Assembly (NCBI GenBank): GCA_021160355.1
Contig: JAGHCS010000097.1
Span: 1-18,621, forward strand
DNA length: 18,621 bases
Direction: 5' to 3'
DNA from: Candidatus Cloacimonadota bacterium
GTDB lineage: Bacteria; Cloacimonadota; Cloacimonadia; JGIOTU-2
In this document: piece by piece, positions 6,738-12,613 of the stretch
How positions within the stretch are numbered: the stretch's first letter is position 1
Layout: every line of letters begins with the position of its first letter
The notes under the pieces: generated by a model
Told to the model about the DNA's origin: nothing
Databases searched by the model: none
The model's input: only the letters and a program-made list of their open reading frames with translations
Translations under genes and position numbers: made by a program

Positions 6738-8630
6738 ATGGGCAAAGCAGTATTAATAATGGCATTGCTTCTTGCTGTTATAGTCGTTATTGCCTCTGTC
6801 ACTCTTTCTGTTGAACGAAAGTCGGGTGTGATACCTGACAAAATCGCAGAAAATGAAGTGCGGTCCGATCTTATTAATCTTGGGGCATACGCACTTAAGT
6901 GGGCGATTAAAGAAGTCCGCAACGAAGATATCATAGAGTCAAATACATCTTTTTTTGATAATGAAAGCGGATCGTATCATTATGCGTTTTTTAATGTCCC
7001 GGTTCTTGACGGGAGTATAGATAGGATTATCTATGAATTTGGCGAACCCCAATACGAAGACAGTGGTGGGGAAGATGAGGAAGAGGAAGTTAATACTGTC
7101 GTTACGTTGATTTCTCCAAATGAGACTATGTGGATAGATAATGCTCATAATTCTGTTAAATGTAATGAAAGTAAGCTTCACATGAGAGCAAAAGAAAATC
7201 ATGGATCTGTTGAGTATAGAAGAACTTATTTATTCTTTGGTGAAGAATCCCTTCCTTCTGAAATGCAATCTGTTTCGATACGTATTGATGCAGACGTTAA
7301 AACCTCCACAACTATTGGGATCTACAGTACTTCGTGGGATGGTGTTTGTACTGTCTGGGATAGTCTCCCTGCTTTAGGAAGTTTGATTGATACCCAGCAA
7401 GTAGACAATAATGGTTTTGTTTTCTTTGATGTTTCTTCAGGAATTTCTGAAGGTGATTTGAGCTTTGTGTTAAAAATATATGATGAGACTATACCTGCAG
7501 GTGTGCATGAAAAACATGTAGATTTTAGCGATCCATTTATTTATGCTTTGGTAGAAGAGGAAGAAGATGAAGAAGATGAAACGATTATTACAATAATTTC
7601 TCCGGACCAAAACATGTTTGTTGATAGTGAAAACCCTACTTCTGTTAAATGTAATGAAAACAAGCTTCACATGAGAGCAAAAGAGCATCATGGTTCTGTA
7701 GAATATAGAAGAACCTATATATTCTTTGATGAAGAATCACTTCCTTCTAATATGGAAACTGTCTTGCTTCGCATTGATGCTGATGCCAAAAATTCCGCAT
7801 CAGTTGGAGTTTACAACACTTCATGGGGTGGTGTGTGTACTGATTGGAATGGTGCTCCAGCCGTAGGAAGTTTGATTGCAAGCAAAGAGGTCAGTAGTAA
7901 TGGTTTTGTGTATTTTGATATCACTTCAGCAATCTCTGAAGGTGATTTGAGCTTCGTGTTAAAAATTGAAGATGAAACTTTGCCTGCTGGTGTTCATGAG
8001 AAACATATTGATTTTAGCGATCCATGCCTTTACCTTGAAAGAGCTATTGAGGCTGATAGTCCAACTAGTCCATACACAGTTCAAGTAGACATATCAACGC
8101 TGGTTAGTGAAGATGAATACGGAAATGAAAATGACCGTAATAGCTTTGCTTCAATTCTTGTCTCTTATGACGTTGATAGCGAAGGAGCACCAACTACCAC
8201 GCTTTCTATGGAAGCAGATCTTAATATAAATCCAACAAACAATGCTTCCAAACGTTTCCAGATGCAAACCCCAAGTGGTCAAATTGACCGCGATACACTA
8301 CATTCAAATGGTTCATCCTATACTTATTCCGGTACTGCAACAGAAATAAGGCTAAAACCAAAATCAGGGGGAAATACTATTACTGTTAACGGAAGCGATA
8401 TTGTACTCGCCACAAGCACCGTCTATACAATTACCTCAGATGTCATGACTGTGTACCTGAGAAATTCTCATGGTCCGGGAAATGCAATGGGGCACTGGTG
8501 GATTGATATAACCTGTACAGACGTAACAGTTTCACCTGATCCAGGACTCCCAGAACCTGACGATTATGATGATGAAGAAGACGAAGAGATCACATTAGAG
8601 GATGTCGAGATCCTCTATTGGAAACCGTAA
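6738..8630 (+). CDS. Large minor pilin-like protein with two DNRLRE/CBM96-like domains (candidate tip adhesin)
   Basis: From the ATG at 6738 the product is 630 residues. It begins MGKAVLIM with a membrane helix to about residue 22, and residues 1-~105 resemble the N-terminus of the next gene's product (shared helix, NY/AY-A-x-x-x-x-IK, and LDG[ST]ID motifs). An acidic linker leads to two tandem ~148-residue domains (about 122-269 and 284-432). Each has the DNRLRE/CBM96-type pattern: RRTYxFF near the start, SxSIRID, xxSWxGVCTxW, GFVxFD and EGDLSFVLKI. Each copy has two Cys, so a disulfide is possible. A further beta-rich region (~440-600) and a highly acidic tail ending in VEILYWKP close the protein. 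Known DNRLRE/CBM96 domains bind polysaccharides or act in surface proteins. Together this suggests a fibre-tip adhesin. The domain call is moderate, the adhesin role inferred. Confidence 0.7.
   Translation: MGKAVLIMALLLAVIVVIASVTLSVERKSGVIPDKIAENEVRSDLINLGAYALKWAIKEVRNEDIIESNTSFFDNESGSYHYAFFNVPVLDGSIDRIIYEFGEPQYEDSGGEDEEEEVNTVVTLISPNETMWIDNAHNSVKCNESKLHMRAKENHGSVEYRRTYLFFGEESLPSEMQSVSIRIDADVKTSTTIGIYSTSWDGVCTVWDSLPALGSLIDTQQVDNNGFVFFDVSSGISEGDLSFVLKIYDETIPAGVHEKHVDFSDPFIYALVEEEEDEEDETIITIISPDQNMFVDSENPTSVKCNENKLHMRAKEHHGSVEYRRTYIFFDEESLPSNMETVLLRIDADAKNSASVGVYNTSWGGVCTDWNGAPAVGSLIASKEVSSNGFVYFDITSAISEGDLSFVLKIEDETLPAGVHEKHIDFSDPCLYLERAIEADSPTSPYTVQVDISTLVSEDEYGNENDRNSFASILVSYDVDSEGAPTTTLSMEADLNINPTNNASKRFQMQTPSGQIDRDTLHSNGSSYTYSGTATEIRLKPKSGGNTITVNGSDIVLATSTVYTITSDVMTVYLRNSHGPGNAMGHWWIDITCTDVTVSPDPGLPEPDDYDDEEDEEITLEDVEILYWKP
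7101..8033 (+). repeat. Tandem intragenic duplication of the DNRLRE-like domain
   Basis: Unit 1 spans 7101-7544 and unit 2 spans 7587-8033, an offset of 486-489 bp. Nucleotide similarity is high in blocks, for example TCTGTTAAATGTAATGAAA at both 7152 and 7641, the stretch encoding KLHMRAKE, and GGTGATTTGAGCTT near the ends. The copies are separated by an acidic linker (VEEEEDEEDE). One codon was gained in unit 2 near its start. The pattern points to a fairly recent duplication followed by divergence mostly in loop regions. Confidence 0.9.
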
Positions 8631-8634
8631 AATC

Positions 8635-9525
8635 ATGGGAAAAGCAATTCTTATCATTTCGCTCCTGCTGCTTGCCGTAGTAGTAGGAATAATAATTTCG
8701 AGCAGTAAGGATAGCGATAAAGTGCCTGAGATCGTCACTGACGATATTGCCAAAAGTCAAGCTCGCTCTCTGGCAAATTATGCAGTTCAGTATGGTATAA
8801 AACAACTTCTGCAGGGCAATGTGACTTTTGAAGATAGTATTCATGGTCATATCAATGGATTTTCCACATTAAATATTCTGGATGGTACTATAGATAGTCT
8901 TTACTTCACCAATCTTGCTGACGGCGCAATTCGTGTTGATTCCTATGTTAGTTATGACGTGCTTGGTTCACAGAAATCACACCATAGTTATGCAAAATTT
9001 GCCTTTTATATAGGTGAGGGGGATGTCTCAAATATTACTGCTGCAATTGTAACTGGTGGTTCAATCACAGTTAAAGCAAAAGCTGTCGTGAATGGTATTG
9101 TTGTTGAAGACTCCACGTTTGATTTTGAAAAAACATTCGGTATGACAGAACAAGAAGTTAAGGATGAGTGTATTTCTCTAGGTTCGTATATTGAAACTCC
9201 TGCCAATAATGAACCAATGCCAGACAGTCTGACCTGGATGAATAATGATTTGAAGATCACATCGGACTGGTCGGGATCTGGTATTCTTATAATAAAGGGA
9301 GACCTAAGAGCAACTGCACATATAGACTTTGATGGTATCCTCGTTGTTTTTGGTGAATTATCAATTGGTGCGCATTCAAACATCACCGGAGCAGTATATG
9401 TGATTGGTGATGCATCAGTGGGAGCCCATGCTTTGGTTTCTTTTGATGCAGAAGTTATTCAAGATGCCCTTGATGCATTACCCATAGAAATATCGCTGGA
9501 AATTACTGAATGGAATGAAGGATAA
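8635..9525 (+). CDS. PilX-like minor pilin with beta-rich C-terminal domain
   Basis: The ATG at 8635, 4 bp after the previous stop, gives a 296-residue product beginning MGKAILIISLLLL. The longer in-frame start at 8602 would overlap the upstream gene and bury the membrane helix, so it is rejected. The N-terminal ~110 residues parallel those of the 6738 product: same start, membrane helix to about 24, ANYAVQYGIKQLL against GAYALKWAIKEV, and NILDGTIDSL against PVLDGSIDRI. Residues ~137-160 and ~213-270 contain repeated short strands (SGSGILIIKGDL, FDGILVVFGELSIGAHSNITGAV) as in the C-terminal domain of PilX-like minor pilins. It ends EITEWNEG, a Trp-containing tail like that of its neighbour. 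Likely a tip or priming subunit; family match moderate. Confidence 0.7.
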   Translation: MGKAILIISLLLLAVVVGIIISSSKDSDKVPEIVTDDIAKSQARSLANYAVQYGIKQLLQGNVTFEDSIHGHINGFSTLNILDGTIDSLYFTNLADGAIRVDSYVSYDVLGSQKSHHSYAKFAFYIGEGDVSNITAAIVTGGSITVKAKAVVNGIVVEDSTFDFEKTFGMTEQEVKDECISLGSYIETPANNEPMPDSLTWMNNDLKITSDWSGSGILIIKGDLRATAHIDFDGILVVFGELSIGAHSNITGAVYVIGDASVGAHALVSFDAEVIQDALDALPIEISLEITEWNEG

Positions 9526-9548
9526 AATAAACATATAAGGATAGACAT

Positions 9549-10448
9549 ATGGAGCAAATAAGACTATTAGACTCGGAAAAACTCATGTTTTCTTGGTGGT
9601 TGAAGATTCGCTGGTTTATTGTACTCATACTTTTTGCAATCGGTCTCCTTCGCATAGGTATGGTACATCAAACCGTTCCAGTCATCGCTTTTGTCGGGGC
9701 ATTTCTCGGCATCAGTGTGCTGAATATACTGTTTCATCTTCAAATAATTACATCGAGCAACCTGGTTGGTGCGGCGCAAATAATACTTGATATTATTTTT
9801 GGCACGATCGTTGTTCATCTTACCGGCGGTCTCGAAAGCTCTTTCGTGTGGATATACATTGTGGCGGTCGTCACTGCAAGCTTATCAATCGAAAAAGCGG
9901 GCGGTTTTATTGCTGCCATGATCGGAAGTATGAGCTTGCTGATTCTTATTCTCATGTATAATTTTGGATGGCTTACTCCTGTCAATGGACAAGTTTATGA
10001 CCCGGATGTTGCAACCCAAACGATCTTTCTTATTTCCTACACCGGACTGTTTACTGTTATTGCGTTCATTTCGAGTTATATAAGCGGGATGGTCAGGAAG
10101 CTTTCTCTCAAAGTGCTGGAAGCGAATGATAAACTCAAAAACCAGGAAGATTTCCTTAAAGACAAAGAAAGCAGAATCGTTTCTGATGAAAAAGTATTGA
10201 AGGACTATCAGGAGGTTGTTGCAGTATCAGCATCTCTTGCGGGCATAGACCACGATATCAATAATCCTCTAAGCATCATCTCGCTGTCTTTAAGCAGAGT
10301 GAAGAGAGCAGCAAGCGAGTACAATGATGAAAAGCTTCACAAATCCAGCAACCAGATTACAGAAGCGATAAATAAGATCAATGGCATCCTCGCCCGTTTG
10401 CAAGAGTTGAAACGATTGCCCCTGATAAAAAATGCAAGAAAGAAATAA
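9549..10448 (+). CDS. PilS-like membrane histidine-kinase-type protein lacking the ATPase domain
   Basis: Of 299 residues, the first ~185 form about six membrane helices starting with a WWLKIRWFIVLILF segment, as in PilS-type sensors. A coiled coil follows (~187-220), then a HisKA dimerisation domain with H-box H235-D-I-N-N-P240 and a second helix (QITEAINKINGILARLQELK). The protein then stops; the HATPase_c domain (N, G1 and G2 boxes) that every autophosphorylating kinase of this family needs is absent, and only 18 bp separate it from the next gene. There is no ATPase remnant in any frame. It may be phosphorylated in trans, act as a phosphotransfer protein, or signal by conformation. AAGGA 7 nt upstream supports the start. 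Pairing with the following receiver gene suggests a joint pathway. Confidence 0.8.
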   Translation: MEQIRLLDSEKLMFSWWLKIRWFIVLILFAIGLLRIGMVHQTVPVIAFVGAFLGISVLNILFHLQIITSSNLVGAAQIILDIIFGTIVVHLTGGLESSFVWIYIVAVVTASLSIEKAGGFIAAMIGSMSLLILILMYNFGWLTPVNGQVYDPDVATQTIFLISYTGLFTVIAFISSYISGMVRKLSLKVLEANDKLKNQEDFLKDKESRIVSDEKVLKDYQEVVAVSASLAGIDHDINNPLSIISLSLSRVKRAASEYNDEKLHKSSNQITEAINKINGILARLQELKRLPLIKNARKK

Positions 10449-10466
10449 ATAGAGTAGGTTAGTTTT

Positions 10467-11318
10467 ATGCAAAAACACATTTTAATCATTGATGACGAGG
10501 AAAGCATCAGAGAGCTGTGCAAAGAGTTCTTAGAAGAAGAGGGCTATAAGGTCACTCTTGCTGTTGATGGACAGGACGGACTCGATAAGATGAACTATGA
10601 TGACTTTGACCTCTACATGGTTGATATGGTCATGCCACGATTGGACGGGCTTGAAACCATGAAACGCATCAAGAAAAAACAACCCCTTGCCGTTATTATC
10701 ATCACTACGGGATTTTCCAGCATTGAGGGTGCAGTCAAGGCAGTTCACGCAGGAGCTTTCCAGTATCTTTCTAAACCCATCAATGCAGAAGAACTTCTCG
10801 AGGCAGTAAAAAAAGGATTGCAGTACGGAGAAGATCTTTACGGTCCTCTTCAAAAAGCTTTTGAGCCCGGTACTGAAGGCACAAAAAATGAACCGGCAAT
10901 ACTTCACGGCTTCACGAAAGAAGAAAAAGATGATTTTAAGGCACTTGGAAGGATGCGTAAATTCGAGGCAGGTCAGAATATTACTCTTGATAATGAAAAC
11001 GCCAGCTCGATCATATTAGTGGAAGAAGGTGAAGTGTCAATCTGGTTAAGCAATACTACTGTTGACTATCTTCGTAAGAACGATTCCTGGGCAGAAGAGA
11101 ACTTTATACTGGCAAGTTCTACATTCACCACCCTTCGCTCCGAAACTATGTGTAAAATACGCTTTTTTGAAAGAAAAAAGCTTCTGGACTTCTTCGCTTA
11201 CAAGGGCGAACGTCTCATGAAACGTTTCATGATCAATCTTATTAACTGCATCTTTTCAAAATGCAGAAAATCTATTCAGCGTATCGTTATGCTCAAACTC
11301 GTTACTGGCGAGAAATAG
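10467..11318 (+). CDS. Response regulator with receiver domain and degenerate cNMP-binding-like output domain
   Basis: Residues 1-~125 form a complete receiver domain: acidic pocket D9/D10/E11, phospho-acceptor D53 (YMVDMVMP), T80/T81 and K103 (LSKPI). After a linker, residues ~150-250 resemble the cyclic-nucleotide-binding/Crp fold (FEAGQNITL, then SSIILVEEGEVSIWL and W-A-E-E-N in place of the usual GE-x5-RxA cassette). The Arg that holds the cyclic nucleotide phosphate is not seen, so ligand binding is doubtful. No helix-turn-helix and no AAA+ domain is present, so this is not the sigma-54 activator of the pilin promoter; it more likely acts through protein contacts. It sits between the kinase-like gene (18 bp) and the PilT gene (67 bp), suggesting control of the pilus motor. 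Confidence 0.8.
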   Translation: MQKHILIIDDEESIRELCKEFLEEEGYKVTLAVDGQDGLDKMNYDDFDLYMVDMVMPRLDGLETMKRIKKKQPLAVIIITTGFSSIEGAVKAVHAGAFQYLSKPINAEELLEAVKKGLQYGEDLYGPLQKAFEPGTEGTKNEPAILHGFTKEEKDDFKALGRMRKFEAGQNITLDNENASSIILVEEGEVSIWLSNTTVDYLRKNDSWAEENFILASSTFTTLRSETMCKIRFFERKKLLDFFAYKGERLMKRFMINLINCIFSKCRKSIQRIVMLKLVTGEK

Positions 11319-11342
11319 TTATTCTCAACAAGATTTTAATAT

Positions 11343-11354
11343 TGATCATGATCA
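11343..11354. repeat. 12-bp perfect palindrome upstream of pilT
   Basis: TGATCATGATCA lies in the 67-bp gap between the response regulator and pilT genes, about 30 bp before the start. It is a perfect palindrome and could be an operator or only a GATC-rich chance motif. It contains two GATC sites 6 bp apart. No further copy was noticed, so the functional weight is low. Confidence 0.3.
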
Positions 11355-11385
11355 TCAACAATAAAAAAACATAAGCAGGACAGCT

Positions 11386-12600
11386 ATGGGTTTATCATTT
11401 ACTCCGGAAATGCTTGTTGGTTTACCTGAATATTTAACTGGAACAAGCCGTTTTCAGAACATTAATAAAATCATAACTTACAATGCAGCATGGCGGGAAG
11501 AAGCATATGAACATCTTCGCAAGCTCCTTAAATATATGCGGGAAATAGATGCTTCTGACCTTGATATCGGCGGTCCGGGCTCAAACAATAATGTGTGGTA
11601 CCGAATCTATGGGATCAAATCACCAAACACCGAGATGCCACATTATACTAATGATGAGGTTACTGCGATTCTTCTCAGCGTGCTGTCGGACGACCAAAAA
11701 GTTCTTCTTTTTAAGAATAAGAATGTTGACCTCTCTGTCGGAATGGTTCTTGAAGAAGGTGAGCGTCCAAGTAGATTTCGTAGTGATATATATTATGAAA
11801 GCAATGTGCTTGTAGGTAATTTCCGAAGGATCAATCAGAATTTGTTTAAAATTGAAACCCTCGGATTTCCCCAGCCAATCATTCAAAGAATGGATCTTCA
11901 GTATGAGAAGTCCGGACTTATCCTTATTACGGGTATCACCGGTTCAGGAAAGAGCAGCACACTCGATTCTATCATTGATATGATTAATCACAATAATGAT
12001 GCGCATATTATTATCATTGGAGCACCTATTGAATATGTTCATAAATCAGATAGGTGCATTCTTCGTCATAGAGAGGTCGGTGAAGACGTGCTCTCTTTCA
12101 AAAACGGTGTTGTACAGGCATTACGTCAGGACCCGGATGTGATAATCGTTGGCGAGATGAGAGATCCGGACACGATTGCCAGAGTACTCGAAGCTACAGA
12201 CAGTGGACATAAAGCATTTTCGACGCTTCATACGAGTTCTGCAGTAGATAGTCTTCACAGAATTGTCGGCGAGTTCCCGACGCGTGAGCAAGAACGAATT
12301 CGGCTCAGACTTGCTGACACACTCTCTGTCATACTTTCTCAAAAATTAGTTCCCAATAAAGAAGGCAAACGAAGTCTCGCAAAAGAAATCCTTTCTGTCA
12401 CTCCCTCTGTGAAAGCTGCAATTCGAAATCAAAACATTAATGAAATATATCAGATGATCACTGAAGGCAAAAAATACGGAATGATAACTCTTGAGCAGGA
12501 TCTTTTCAATCTCTTTAAGAAAGGTGAAATCACAAAAGAAGTAGCTCTTAACTACTCAAATAACAGAAAGAGAATGCAGCAGCTACTTACATATTCATAA
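11386..12600 (+). CDS. pilT: PilT-family retraction ATPase
   Basis: The cytoplasmic PilT ATPase drives pilus depolymerisation. The 404-residue protein has Walker A GITGSGKSS (183-191), a PilT-type IEYVH...REVGED loop, Walker B/Asp box D249 to E257 (DPDVIIVGEMRD), the His box AFSTLHTSS, and a C-terminal AIRNQ helix in the place of the family's AIRNL motif. The tail GMITLEQDLFNLFKKGEIT matches PilT. There is no tetracysteine, unlike PilB, which supports PilT over PilB. It is longer than typical PilT (about 345-370) because of an N-terminal extension of some 45 residues. The N-domain motif reads ASDLD where PilT/PilB usually have ASD[LI]H. AGCAGGA precedes the ATG. The distant version could instead be a PilU-like accessory motor. 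Confidence 0.9.
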   Translation: MGLSFTPEMLVGLPEYLTGTSRFQNINKIITYNAAWREEAYEHLRKLLKYMREIDASDLDIGGPGSNNNVWYRIYGIKSPNTEMPHYTNDEVTAILLSVLSDDQKVLLFKNKNVDLSVGMVLEEGERPSRFRSDIYYESNVLVGNFRRINQNLFKIETLGFPQPIIQRMDLQYEKSGLILITGITGSGKSSTLDSIIDMINHNNDAHIIIIGAPIEYVHKSDRCILRHREVGEDVLSFKNGVVQALRQDPDVIIVGEMRDPDTIARVLEATDSGHKAFSTLHTSSAVDSLHRIVGEFPTREQERIRLRLADTLSVILSQKLVPNKEGKRSLAKEILSVTPSVKAAIRNQNINEIYQMITEGKKYGMITLEQDLFNLFKKGEITKEVALNYSNNRKRMQQLLTYS

Positions 12601-12613
12601 ATTTTATTAAACT

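Noticed and set aside
8602..8634. Longer version of the PilX-like protein starting at 8602
   Set aside because: It would overlap the upstream gene by 29 bp and add a short hydrophilic segment with no leader features; the ATG at 8635 matches the paralogous start.
10467..11318. Response regulator as activator of the sigma-54 pilin promoter
   Set aside because: It has neither the AAA+ domain with GAFTGA motif nor a helix-turn-helix, both of which are needed for a PilR/NtrC-type activator.
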